Shown here piece by piece: positions 1-10,173 of a stretch of 64,000 nucleotides of DNA (positions are counted from its first letter, which is position 1; every line of letters begins with the position of its first letter). Position numbers and translations under genes: made by a program. The notes under the pieces were generated by a model that was not told where the DNA came from, made no database searches, and saw only the letters and a program-made list of their open reading frames with translations. Source of the stretch: Prorocentrum cordatum (lineage: Eukaryota > Sar > Dinophyceae > Prorocentrales > Prorocentraceae); assembly GCA_963575745.1 (NCBI GenBank), contig CAUYUJ010003884.1, positions 1-64,000 of the forward strand. Reading direction: 5' to 3'.

Positions 1-960
1 GGTCCCAGTTCCGGCGCGCTGGAGAGCTAGTTGGCAAGAAAAATCTCGACGGACCTTTTGCTGACTTTTGCTCGGTTGAAAATTTCGTTCTCGAAATTTG
101 ACAATTCGTTAGAGCTCTAGTATTTTTTCCCGTGATATTCGGTCTTATTCCCGCTCGCCATCTTGATCTCAGCTCGATCGGGTAACTTTGAAGGCCAAAA
201 AGCACTCTGGCGGGATCGGCCGTTTCGAGTCATCTTAATATGCGCTGACGGTTTTCTGAAGATAACTCGAGCTCTAGGGCAGCTACAGAGCTGGTAAGCA
301 CAGGTAACGCATGCAGAATGATCAGGCGCGTTCGCCTGTTGAACCCAGAGGTCTGAACTCGGTCTGTCAGCCGAGCTAGGTTCGCAAACCTGTTTGTATT
401 ATTCGAGTCAACTCGATACGCGTTGTCGGTATTTCCTACTTAACTCGAGCTGTAGGGCAGCTACAGTGCTGGTAAGCACTGCTATCGCATTCAGAATGAT
501 CAGACGCATTCGCCTGTCGAATCCATAGGTCTGAACTCGGTCTGCTAGCTGAGCTAGGTCCGCAAACCTATTCGTGTTATTCGAGTGAACTTGATACGCG
601 TTGTCGGTATGTTATACTTAACTCGAGCTGTAGGGCAGCTACAGTGCTGGTAAGCACAGCTACCCCACTCAGAATCATCAGGCGCGTTCGCCTGTTGAAT
701 CCAGAGCTCTGAACTCGGTCTGTTGCGCGATCCAGAATCACGAAACTGTTCGTTCTTCCAGTCATCTTGAGAGCTACTGTCGGCGTTCTGCACTCAATTC
801 GGGCTGTAGGGAGGCTGCAGGGCGGGTATTTAGAGGCATCGATTCGGATACATCAGACGCGTCCATCTGTCGCATTTAGAGGTCTGAACTCGGTCTGATA
901 CTCGAGTTGGGCTGAAAAACTATTCGTTCTCTGCAATTTTTTCCGACAGTATATGTTGTC
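1..960 (+). repeat. Composite satellite unit 1 (leader + monomers)
   Basis: The leader (GGAGAGCTAGTTGGCAAG, then a T-rich stretch ending near TCGATCGGGTA) is followed by diverged monomers marked by TCTGAACTCGGT near 352, 530, 709 and 881, a spacing of about 172-179 bp. The unit ends in the boundary hairpin at 961. No convincing coding sequence; short reading frames here are not conserved between units. Confidence 0.85.
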
Positions 961-1020
961 AGGAAGCTCTACGAGTCCCCCGGCGGTAACAAAGGTTGAC
1001 GGTTTACCGCCGGCGCCCAG
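961..1020 (+). repeat. Boundary hairpin HP1 (type copy)
   Basis: AGGAAGCTCTACGAG is followed by CCCC and a hairpin. The left arm CGGCGGTAA pairs with TTACCGCCG across a loop containing CAAAGGTTGACGG. The element ends GCGCCCAG. Copies recur between nearly every module in this region, and the loop is the target of the retrotransposon described at 7,192. Confidence 0.9.
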
Positions 1021-2029
1021 TTCCGGCCGCTGGAGAGCTAGTTGGCAAGAAAAATCTCGACGGACCTTTTGGTGACTTTTGGTCGGTTGAAAATTTCGTT
1101 CTCAAAATTTGACAATTCGTTAGAGCTCTAGTATTTTTTCCCATGATATTCGATCTTATTCCCGCTCGCCATCTTGATCTCACTCGATCGGGTAACTTTG
1201 AAGGCCAAAAAGCAGGCATGCGGGAACGGCCGTTTCGAGTCATCTTGACACGCGCTGTCGGTTTTCTCAAGATAACTCGAGCTCGAGGACAATTACAGAG
1301 CTGGTCAGCACAGCTAATGCATTCAGAATGATCAGGCGCGTTCGCCTGTTGAATCCAGAGGTCTGAATTTGGTCTGCTAGCCGAGCTAGGGTCGCAAACC
1401 TATTCGTATTATTCGAGTCATTGTAGCAGACGCTCTCGGTTTTTCGTACTTAACTCGACCTGTAGGGCAGCCACAGAGCTGATAATCACAGAAATCGATT
1501 GGGAACCATCAGGCGCGTTCGTCTGTTGAAGCACGAGCTCTGAACTCGGCCTGCTTCCCGAGCTAGGTTCGCAAACTTATTGGTATGGTTCGAGTCGTTT
1601 TGAGAAGTGCTCTCGGTTTTCTGTACTTAAAACTGTGCTGGGGGAGGGCTACATTGCGGCTGGTCACAGGAATCGATTCCGAGACATCAGGCGCGTCCGT
1701 TTGCGAACCGAGAGCTCGGAAGTCGGTCTGCTGCTCGAACGAGATCCGCGAAACTGTTGTATTATTCGGGTCATCCTGAGAGGTACTCTCGGTTTTCTGC
1801 ACTTAACTCAGGTTGTATTGGGGGCTGCAGAGCTGGTAATCACAGGAATCGATCCGCAGACATCAGACGCGTCCGTCTGTCGCATTGAGAGGTCTGAACT
1901 CGGTTTCATACTCGAGCTCGATTGGAAAACTGTTCGTTTGCTTTGTTAGAGTCATCTTGAGAGGTCTATAATCGCTTGGGCTGAAAAACTAGTCGTTCTC
2001 TGAAATTCATTTCCACATTATATGTTGTC
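1021..2029 (+). repeat. Composite satellite unit 2
   Basis: Same leader as unit 1, then monomer markers near 1,360, 1,535, 1,707 and 1,890, then the terminal segment with GCTTGGGCTGAAAAACT and ACATTATATGTTGTCAGG before HP2. The part from about 1,340 to the end is repeated in inverted orientation at the right end of the window. Confidence 0.85.
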
Positions 2030-2090
2030 AGGAAGCTCTACGAGTCCCCCGGCGGTAAGAAAGGTTGACGGTTTACCGCCGGCGCCCAGT
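2030..2090 (+). repeat. Boundary hairpin HP2 (GGTAAGAAAGG loop variant)
   Basis: Same layout as HP1 with the loop variant AAGAAAGGTTGACGG. Arms CGGCGGTAA and TTTACCGCCG are intact. Confidence 0.9.
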
Positions 2091-2490
2091 GCTAAGGGAA
2101 GCTCTACGAGTGAGTTATCACTTTGTCCTCTCTGGTCGGGTCGACCAACTAGTTACAACCTGCGCCGGAAAGGTCTTCCCTAGCTCATTGATGACGAAGA
2201 GCTCTACGAGATACGAGCTGCATCCCGCGCCAGAATTCCTCTAGCTCATCGTTGCCGAAGAGCTCTACGAGGCACTCGCTGAGCGGCCCGGAATTACTCT
2301 TAAGCTTCGAGCAGCAACTTGCTCGGCATAACTCGTAGAGCTTCCCCTAACAAGTTATTGCTGGAAGTTTAGAGTAATATCTTGTAGAGCTCTTCGTCAT
2401 CGAAAAGCGAGAGGAATTTCGTTGCTGGGTGGAGCTAGTGCATCGTAGAGATGCCCCTAAGCCAGTGATTGGAAGCTTAAGAGTAATTCC
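2091..2490. repeat. Short spacer modules D and E, mixed orientation
   Basis: Spacer E reads CTAGCTCATCGATGCCGAAG then AGCTCTACGAGG. Spacer D is ACTCGTAGAGCTTCCC, then TTGCTGGAAGCTTAAGAG. Several diverged copies in both orientations lie here. Each carries the 11-mer AGCTCTACGAG or its complement. No gene seen. Confidence 0.75.
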
Positions 2491-3398
2491 GGCGCTTGAG
2501 AGATAGTTGGCAAGAAACATCTCGACGGAACTTTTGCTGACTTTTGGTCGGTCGAAACATTTGTTCTCGAAATTTGAGCATTCGTTAGAGCTTTAGTATT
2601 TTCTCCGTGATATTTGATCGAATCCCCGCTCGCCATCTTCATCTTTGCTCGAATGGGTAACTTTAAAGGCGAAAACGCACTCTGGCGGGATCGGCCGTTT
2701 CGAGTCATCTTGATATTCGCTTACAAACATAACTCGAGCTCTAGGACAGCTACAGAGCTGGTTAGCACAGCTAATGCATGCAGAATAATCAGGCGCGTTC
2801 GCCTGTTGAACCTAGAGGTCTGAACTCGGTCTGTGAGCCGAGCTAGATCCGCAAATCTGTTCGTATTATTCGAGTCATCTTGACAGAACTCTCGGTTTTC
2901 TGTACTTAAATCGAGCTGTACGCAGCTAAACTGATTCAGAATCGTTAGTTGCGTTTTTTTTGTCGAATTCAGAGCTCTGAACTCGGTCGTCTCTTCGATC
3001 TAGAATCGCGAAATTATTCATATTCTTCGAGTAATCTTGAGAAGTGCTCTCGGTTTTCTTCACTTAACTTGCGCTGAGAGGGGGCTACAGTGCTGGTTAC
3101 CATATGAGTCGATTTCGAGAGCTCATGCGCGTCCGCCTCTCGAATCCAGAGCTCGGAACTCGGTCTGCTACCCGAACTAGGTTCGCGACACTATTGTATT
3201 GTTCGAGTCATTCTGAGAGATGCTGTTGGTTTTCTGCACTGACCTCGGGCTGTTGGGGGGGCTGCGGGGCTGGTAATGACAGGAATCGATTCGCAGACAG
3301 CAGACGCGTTCGGTTGTCGCATTTAGAGGTCAAAAAATATTCACTATGAGTCAGAATGTTGGTAGGTGCTGTCGGTTTTCTCATCTTAAGTCGAGCTT
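2491..3398 (+). repeat. Composite satellite unit 3
   Basis: Leader with GAGAGATAGTTGGCAAG, followed by about four monomers (markers near 2,820, 2,975, 3,150 and 3,325). The last monomer is shortened and ends in TCTCATCTTAAGTCGAG before HP3, an ending shared with unit 6 and with the inverted unit near 62,359. Confidence 0.8.
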
Positions 3399-3457
3399 GG
3401 AAGCTCTACGAGTTCCCCGGCGGTAACCAAGGTTGACGGTTCAGCGCCGGCGCCCAG
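3399..3457 (+). repeat. Boundary hairpin HP3 (GGTAACCAAGG variant)
   Basis: Left arm CGGCGGTAA; the right arm is TTCAGCGCCG, so the stem carries mismatches. The loop is ACCAAGGTTGACGG, the same target variant as that disrupted by retrotransposon copy 1. Confidence 0.85.
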
Positions 3458-3720
3458 TTGGCCCAGCCGGCCGAGGCGGACAATGTGGTTGGGTGGTTTC
3501 GCGATTTTTTGAAAGATATTTGACCATTTATTTTGAGAAAGCAGAGTTTTCGCACCTGTAGACGATTATGAGGGCCTCAGCGTCTTAATATGAGCTCTCT
3601 ACATGTTACTATCAAAACACTTGGCGGAACCAACTCTATGTCGAAAAATCATGTTTTCTCTTTTCCGAGAAATGCTTCCAGAAGCCGTCTCTTTTGATAC
3701 TGAGCACTCTTACGTGTGTT
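3458..3720 (+). repeat. Module C
   Basis: About 265 bp beginning GGCCCAGCCGGCC, with TTTGAAAGATATTTGACCAT, TTGAGAAAGCAGA, CGCACCTGTAGACGA, ATCAAAACACTTGGCGGAAC and GAGAAATGCTTCCAGAAGCC. The same module recurs at 17,627, about 18,350, 20,065, about 20,880 and, inverted, at about 62,001. No coding potential recognised. Confidence 0.8.
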
Positions 3721-3778
3721 AGGAGCTCTACGAGGTTCCCGGCGGTGACCAGGTTGACGGTTCACCGCCGGCGCCAGT
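3721..3778 (+). repeat. Boundary hairpin HP4 (GGTGACC variant)
   Basis: AGGAGCTCTACGAGG, then CGGCGGTGA pairing with TCACCGCCG. Relative to HP1, one A:T stem pair is replaced by G:C on both sides, a compensatory change. This variant always follows module C. Confidence 0.9.
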
Positions 3779-4875
3779 TCCGGGGCGCTGGAGCTAGTCG
3801 GCAAGAAAAAAACGACGGACCTTTTCGTGACTTTTGGTCGGTTGAAAATTTTGTTCTCGAAATTCAACAATTCGTTTGAGCTCTAGTATTTTTTCCCGTG
3901 ATATTCGATCTTATTCCCGCTCGTCATCTTGATGTCAGCTCGATCGGGTACGTTTTACTGCCAAAAAGCGCCCCGGCGGGATCGGCCGTTTCGAATCATC
4001 TTGATACTTGGTGACGGTTTTCTCAAGATAACTCGAGCTTCAGGGCAGCTACAGAGCTGGTCAGCACAGCTCATTGATTCAGAATGATCAGGCGCGTTCG
4101 CCTGTTGAAGCCAGAGGTCTGAGCTCGGTCTGCTAGCCGAGCTAGGTCCGCAAATCTATTTGTATTGTTCAATCATCTTGACAGACGCTCTCAGTTTTCT
4201 GTAATTAACTCGAGCTACAGCACAGCTACAGAGCTGATACGTACAGAACCCGATCGAATCATCAGTGGCCGTTGTCTGTTGAATCGAGAGCTCTGAACTC
4301 GGTCTGCTGCCCGATCTAGAATCACGAAACAATTCGTATCGTTCGAGTCATCTTCAGAGATGCTGTCGGTTCTCTGCACTTAACTCGGGCTGTAGGGGGG
4401 CTCCATGGCTGGTAATCACTGGAATCGATTCGGAACATCAGGCGCGTCCGCCTGTCGAATCCAGAGCTCCGAACTCTGTCTGCTGCCCGAACTAGATCCC
4501 CAAAACTATTCGTATTGTTCAAGTCATGTTGAGAGGTGCTGTCAGTTTTCTGCACTTAACTCGGGCTGTAGGGGGGCTGCAGGGCTGGTAATCACAGGAA
4601 TCGATTCAGACATCAGACGCGTCCGCCTGTGGCATGCAGAGGTCTGATCTCGGTGTGATACTCAGCTAGGTTTGCCAAACTATTCGTATTGTTCGAGTTA
4701 TCTTCAGAGGTGCTTTCGATTTACGCATGAAACTCGGGCTGTAGGAGAGCTACAGAGCTCGTATAGAAGAGAATGCAGAAGCATAGGAGGCGTTCGGATG
4801 TTGCATCCGAGAGGTCTGAAATTGCTTGGGCTGAAAAAAAACTATTTCTTAAGTGTATTTACATTATATGTTGTC
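3779..4875 (+). repeat. Composite satellite unit 4 (complete, five monomers)
   Basis: The leader is followed by five monomers in the canonical order. Each is recognised by the sequence after its marker: TAGCCGAGCTAGG (about 4,125), TGCCCGATCTAG (about 4,305), TGCCCGAACTAG (about 4,470), ATACTCAGCTAGG (about 4,642) and AATTGCTTGGGCTG (about 4,814). Average spacing is about 172 bp. The same order appears in units 5, 7 and 8. Confidence 0.88.
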
Positions 4876-4937
4876 AGGAAGCTCTACGAGTCCCCCGGCG
4901 GTAAGAAAAGGTTGACGGTTTACCGCCGGCGCCCAGT
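4876..4937 (+). repeat. Boundary hairpin HP5 (GGTAAGAAAAGG variant)
   Basis: CAGGAAGCTCTACGAG, arms CGGCGGTAA and TTTACCGCCG intact; followed directly by spacer D. Confidence 0.9.
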
Positions 4938-6068
4938 AACTCGCAGAGCTTCCCCTTAGCAAGTTATTGCTGGAAGCTAAGAGTAATTCCGGGGCGCTGG
5001 AGAGCTAGTTGGCAAGATTAATCTCGACGGACCTTTTGGTGACTCTTGGTCGGTTGAAAATTTTGTTCTCGAAATTCAACAATTCGTTTGAGCTCTAGTA
5101 TTTTTTCCCGTGATATTCGATCTTATTCCCGCTCGTCATCTTGATCTCAGCTCGATCGGGTACGTTTTACCGCCAAAAAGCGCCCCGGCGGGATCGGCCG
5201 TTTCGAGTCATCTTGATACGCGCTGTTGGTTTTCTGAACATAACTCGAGCTTTAGGACAGCTACAGAGCTGATAAGCACAGGTAGTCGATTCAGAATGAT
5301 CAGGCGCGTTCGCCTGTTGAATCGAGAGGTCTGAACTCGGTCTGCCAGTCGAGCTAGGTCCGCAAACCCATTCGTATTATTCGAGTCATCTTGGCAGACG
5401 CTCTCGGCTTTCTATATTTGATCCCAGCTACAGGACAGCTACAAAGCTGATACGTACAGAATCTGATTGAGAATCATCAGTGGCCGTTGTCTGTTGAATC
5501 GAGAGCTCTGAACTCGGTCTGCTGCCCGATCTAGAATCACGAAACTATTCGTATTGTTCGAGTCATCTTGAGAGATGCCGTCGGTTCTCTGCACTTAACT
5601 CGGGCTGTAGGGGGCTGCATGGCTGGTAATCACTGGACTCGCTTCGGAGACATCAGGCGCGTCGGCCTTCCGAATCCAGAGCTCCGAACTGTGTCTGCTG
5701 CCCGAACTAGATCTGCGAAACTATTCGTATTGATCGAGTGATCCTGAGAGGTGCTGTCGCTTTCCTGCACTTAACTCGAGCTGTAGGGGGGCTGCAGGGC
5801 TGGTAATCACAGGAATCGATTCAGAGACATCAGATGCGTCCTCCTGTCGCATGCAGAGGTCTGAACTCGGTTTGATACTCGAGCTGGTTTTCCAAAACTT
5901 TTCGTATTGTTCGAGTCATCTTGAGAGGTAGGAGAGCTACAGAGCTCGTACAGAAGATAATCCAGAAGCACCAGGGGCGTTCGGCTGTTACATCCGAGAG
6001 ATCTGAAATTGTTTGGGCTGAAAAACTATTTTTTTTCGGTGTAATTTTTTTCGACATTATATGTTGTC
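4938..6068 (+). repeat. Spacer D plus composite satellite unit 5
   Basis: A D spacer (4,938-4,990) is followed by the leader and monomers with markers near 5,330, 5,507, 5,683, 5,860 and 6,000. The fourth monomer is shortened. Ends with ACATTATATGTTGTCAGG before HP6. Confidence 0.85.
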
Positions 6069-6129
6069 AGGAAGCTCTACGAGTCCCCCGGCGGTAAGAA
6101 AGGTTCACGGTTTACCGCCGGCGCCCAGT
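6069..6129 (+). repeat. Boundary hairpin HP6 (GGTAAGAAAGG variant)
   Basis: Intact arms CGGCGGTAA and TTTACCGCCG. The loop has AGGTTCACGG where most copies have AGGTTGACGG. Confidence 0.88.
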
Positions 6130-7153
6130 TCCTGTAGCTCATAGAAGCCGAAGAGCCCTACGAGGCATAACTCGTAGAGCTTCCCTAAGCTAGTTATTGC
6201 TGGAAGCTTAAGAGTAATTCCGGCGCGCTGGAGAGCTAGTTGGCAAGATTAATCTCGACGGAACTTTTGCTGACTTTTGCTCGGTTGAAAATTTTGTTAT
6301 CGAAATTCAACAATTCGTTTGACCTCCTAGTATTTTTTCCCGTAATATTTGATCTTATTCCCGCTCGCCATCTTGATCTCAGCTCGATCGGATGAATATT
6401 ACTATTGAAAAGCACTGTGGCGGGATCGGCCGTTTCGAGTCATCTTGATACGCGCTGACGGTTTTCTGAACATAACTCGAGCTTTAGGACAGCTACAGAG
6501 CTGGTAAGCACAGCTAATCGATGAAGAATGATTAGGCGCGTTCGCCTGTCGAAACCAGAGGTCTGAAATCGGTCTGTTAGCCGAGCTAGGTCCGCAAACC
6601 TATTCGTATTATTCGAGTCATTTTGAGAACTCTCGGTTTTCTGCACTTAACTCGAGCTGTAGGACATCTAGAGAGCTGATATTTACAGAAACTGATTCAG
6701 AATCATCAGTTGCATTTGTTTGTCGAATAGAAATCTCTGAACTCGGTCTGCTGCCCGATCTAGAATCGCCAAACTATTGATATTGGTCGAGTCATCTTGA
6801 GAAGTGCTCTCGGTTTTCTTCACTCAACTCGCGCTCAGAGGGGCTACATTGCTGGTGGTCACAGGAATCGATTTGAAGACATCAGGAGGGGCGTCCCATG
6901 TCGAATCGAGAGCTCAGAACTCGGTCTGCTGCCCGAATTAGGTCCGCGAAACTATTGTATTGTTCGAGTCATCCTGAGATGTGCTGTCGGTTTTCTGCAC
7001 TTAACTCGGGCTGTAGGGGGGCTGCAGGGCTGGTAATGACATGAGTCGATTCGCAGACATCAGACGCGTCCGCCTGTCGAGAGGCCAAAACATGTTCACT
7101 ATGAGTCAGAATGTTGGTAGGTGCTGTTGGTTTTCTCAACTTAAGTCGAGCTA
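6130..7153 (+). repeat. Spacers D/E plus composite satellite unit 6
   Basis: Short E and D remnants (6,130-6,225), then leader and monomers with markers near 6,568, 6,737, 6,915 and a truncated last one near 7,080. The unit ends CTCAACTTAAGTCGAGCTAG, like unit 3, and runs into the interrupted hairpin. Confidence 0.83.
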
Positions 7154-7191
7154 GGAAGCTCTACGAGTCTCCCGGCGGTAACCAAGGTTGA
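7154..7191 (+). repeat. Left half of interrupted hairpin HP7, including target-site duplication
   Basis: AGGAAGCTCTACGAG, CCCGGCGGTAA and CCAAGGTTGA. The 10 bp CCAAGGTTGA at 7,182-7,191 recurs at 10,458-10,467 on the far side of the retrotransposon. The match can extend to 12 bp if two A residues are counted. Confidence 0.85.
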
Positions 7192-7227
7192 GGTTCCCCT
7201 CCGGCTGCGTCGACACGACCACAGGAC

Positions 7228-10173
7228 GTGACAGAGACCGCTCCTGTTATTTTGAAAGCATTTACGCAGGAGGATGTGGATTTCTCCACGGCCTCAGCTG
7301 CCCGGCCTCGGGCGCCTACTCGCCCGCCTGAGCTCACGCGTCTCGAAGAGCGGATTCGGTCCCTTCAGAACGGTCCAGAGAAAAAGAGACTCAGAGCAGC
7401 TGCCAATGTTTGGAGGAGACAGTATCGGCGTGATCTTCTTGAATGGGCTGTACCCCCGACTCGTCGTAAGGTCCGACATCGTATCAAACATGTGGTGGTA
7501 GATGGATGGGAGACGGAGGATAGATATATCTTGAAGGAGAAGTTGGAGGAGCATGTTAAGGGGAAGGTCACATCACAGCGTAGGAGGGAGGAGAACAGCA
7601 ACTTGATGGAGGAGATCAGGAGGAAGGCGGAGGAGGAGATCAAGGGTGGCCAGATCGTTCGAAGTATTACGATGTCGATATGTTGTGCAGCGAGGGCTCG
7701 TCTTCGAACGCGACGAGCAACAGGACCTGATCGCGTACCTTGTGAAATGCTCAAGCTTCTCCCATGGTGCACACTTCGGCATATTCAACAGATCTTCGAC
7801 TCTCTCTTGAGGCTGGCTGTCCAGTACCCTGTTCGATGGAGGGATATACTTATTGCATATATGCCTAAACTAAAGGGGATCACGAACTTGGCGGATGCTC
7901 GACTCTTGTGCTTGCAGAATAGCATAACTCGCTGGTTCTCGGCGTGTGTGGTCATCCTGGTTGAGCAGCACGTGGAGGCGTCTAAGCTATTTCATCCTCT
8001 GGGCCTCTATGGGTTCCGCCAGGGTCACAGCACATCTCATATCACGAGTAGCCTTACTAATATGTGTATGCACGGGGACAAGTGGGGAAAGCGAGAGTGT
8101 CTGTACGTTGCGGACATGGACATATACCAGGCCTTTGACAACTGCACGATACAGAACGTTCATAAGGGTCTAGAGCATGCACGTGTCCCTGCATATTTAC
8201 AGCACGCGTTTCTGGATCCGTTATCGCATAGCACGGGCTGCCTCTACTATGATGGGTTGGAGATTGATAACATCCAGTGGGACACCTGTATTAGGACTGG
8301 AGGCCCAGAAGGGCCCTTGGGCTTTAACCTCATTATTGCTGCCATGTGGGGTGACGTTATCCATAATTGGGACGTTCAGGGCCTGGGGTATGCGGTAGAT
8401 TTCGGTACGGAGCATCGGTCGGTGGTGAATCATTTTATCTGGGCAGATAACGTGTACCTCGCCAGCCGTAGCCGTGAGGAGCTTACTCGTATGGTAAGAG
8501 ATTTGACACTTCCACTTTACAGCTTCTCGATGCGATGGAAACCCACATCGCTGAAGTACATGGTGTGTGGAGCTCCCGCTGTCTTGGATGAGGACGGGAA
8601 TGTTCCACGTTCGATGGATCTGAAAATCCCGATTTTCTCTGATGCATGTGGTGGGAGGAATGCAGTGCAGCAGATTGATGAGTTATGTTACCGTCGGGTC
8701 GTTTCTATGGACGTACTGGGCACGCAGCTGCACAGTGAATATAACTGTTCTGTACATCGTGATGTATCTTTTCGCCTGGACTGTGCTCGCCGTGCATTTT
8801 ACTCCCAGGCAGGGTATTGCAGGTCGCATTGTATCCCCCTCAAGGATAAGCTTCGGAGATACCAGGATAGAGTCCAGAGCTTGGCTCTGTACGGTATGGA
8901 GACCACCACTGCAGATTCTCATACTCTTTCGTTTCTCCATTCCTTCGAAGGGAAGTGCCTGAAGATGATGATCTCGTCTCGGAAAGGGCCGACGGAAACG
9001 GAGCAAGCTTATCAGGAAAGGAGGTATCATGTTGCACGGGATCGTTTCTTGAAGGCTGGGTACTCCTCTCTTGTCCAGCGTTATCTGATGTTGCACTGGA
9101 ATTTCGCAAAAGACATTGCAAGTTTCGCAAATAGCATGATTGTTGAGAAAGTGATCGACTTGAAGGCGGCGGAGAGGACATGGCGCGATTCCCGTATGGC
9201 GTGTTTGTGTTTTGGACCGTACACTGATCGCAATCGCACACTTATGAGTGAGACGATGAGACACTTTGGCAACTGGTCGGAGGCTTCTTCCTACAAGCGT
9301 CGCTGTCGAGGGACGGAGAGCATTGGCCAGAGATCATGGCAATATACATTAGCTGAGTTTTTCGGAGATGATTGGTGGGTTCAGTTCACAGGCTCCCAGC
9401 TTGGATTTATGCAATATGTCACGCACCTTTGTACACAGAGCATGCTTCGATGTTTCCAGGAGGTGTCGACGTGTGGACCTGTGAGTTCGCCCGCCTATTT
9501 GGCGCCCTCAGAGCATGGTGAAATTCAGGTGAGCACGGATGATAGTCCGATGGCTGCTGAGAAACTTGCAAAGCGCATCGCCCTTCATAATATGAAAGCA
9601 ACTCGTTGGAACCTGGAGGCCCCTGGAATCCCTCTGGAGGTGGTGGGTGACTCGCTCCTCGTGGTTAGCTGGGCTACGGGACGGTGGCGTGCAGATAATA
9701 GATCATATGCTGATAGAATATCGAAAATAATCAATACGCTTGATGGGCTTTGTAGCAGCTATAATATACGACCTCCAGCGGCGGGGATGGATCTAGTTCG
9801 TCATGATTTTCGGGAGTGGAATACTCGAGCCGACGTCCTTACACACCAGGCCCGAGAGGGCCAGATATTTAGTTCAGAATGTAGTCCGTATACACATGAT
9901 TATGAGACAGAATTTTACGTTGCTGCTGCTATTCGGGCTGGTTTCGATGGCGGCGTGTCGTCTGAGGGATGTGGGTGCGGTTGCTGGATAGACATAGGCC
10001 TCAAACCACGGTATTGGGATCGACGGGACCCCGCTCAGCTGATATGGAAGTCAGTTTTTGAGAGGGCTTGGCTTATTTGTCCAACTACAACTGTTACTGA
10101 TACAGAACTCAGTGCTTTGGAGTGCATCGTGACTGCGCTCCCACAGGCAGCTCTATGGTTACCACAGACTTGA
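7228..10173 (+). CDS. Reverse transcriptase / RNase H-like protein of non-LTR retrotransposon
   Basis: Likely role is target-primed reverse transcription of the element RNA at the nick in the hairpin target. From the first codon shown (a GTG), an RT fold spans about residues 155-450: motif A ADMDIYQAFD (D298), motif B GGPEGPLGFN (358-367) and motif C FIWADNVYL (WADN 405-408). Motif C has Asn where most RTs have a second Asp, and motif B has Glu-Gly instead of Gln-Gly. Residues 800-975 carry RNase H-like motifs in unusual order: VVGDSLL (D808), REWNTRAD (D869), then FDGGVSSEG (D907) and TDTELSAL (E960). No apurinic endonuclease domain or CCHC knuckle is visible. The frame is open from 7,192 without ATG; the first in-frame Met is residue 127, so the true N-terminus is unknown. 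Copy 2 is about 98% identical over the shared 668 residues. Confidence 0.85.
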   Translation: MTETAPVILKAFTQEDVDFSTASAARPRAPTRPPELTRLEERIRSLQNGPEKKRLRAAANVWRRQYRRDLLEWAVPPTRRKVRHRIKHVVVDGWETEDRYILKEKLEEHVKGKVTSQRRREENSNLMEEIRRKAEEEIKGGQIVRSITMSICCAARARLRTRRATGPDRVPCEMLKLLPWCTLRHIQQIFDSLLRLAVQYPVRWRDILIAYMPKLKGITNLADARLLCLQNSITRWFSACVVILVEQHVEASKLFHPLGLYGFRQGHSTSHITSSLTNMCMHGDKWGKRECLYVADMDIYQAFDNCTIQNVHKGLEHARVPAYLQHAFLDPLSHSTGCLYYDGLEIDNIQWDTCIRTGGPEGPLGFNLIIAAMWGDVIHNWDVQGLGYAVDFGTEHRSVVNHFIWADNVYLASRSREELTRMVRDLTLPLYSFSMRWKPTSLKYMVCGAPAVLDEDGNVPRSMDLKIPIFSDACGGRNAVQQIDELCYRRVVSMDVLGTQLHSEYNCSVHRDVSFRLDCARRAFYSQAGYCRSHCIPLKDKLRRYQDRVQSLALYGMETTTADSHTLSFLHSFEGKCLKMMISSRKGPTETEQAYQERRYHVARDRFLKAGYSSLVQRYLMLHWNFAKDIASFANSMIVEKVIDLKAAERTWRDSRMACLCFGPYTDRNRTLMSETMRHFGNWSEASSYKRRCRGTESIGQRSWQYTLAEFFGDDWWVQFTGSQLGFMQYVTHLCTQSMLRCFQEVSTCGPVSSPAYLAPSEHGEIQVSTDDSPMAAEKLAKRIALHNMKATRWNLEAPGIPLEVVGDSLLVVSWATGRWRADNRSYADRISKIINTLDGLCSSYNIRPPAAGMDLVRHDFREWNTRADVLTHQAREGQIFSSECSPYTHDYETEFYVAAAIRAGFDGGVSSEGCGCGCWIDIGLKPRYWDRRDPAQLIWKSVFERAWLICPTTTVTDTELSALECIVTALPQAALWLPQT

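Noticed and set aside
1-7153. CRISPR-like regularly spaced repeats
   Set aside because: The whole 165-178 bp monomer is repeated, with no unique spacers; the context is eukaryotic transposons.
7228-8160. Endonuclease domain at the N-terminus of the reverse transcriptase
   Set aside because: Residues 1-155 are Arg/Glu-rich and helical in character, with none of the EEP motifs (WN, GDxN, SDH).
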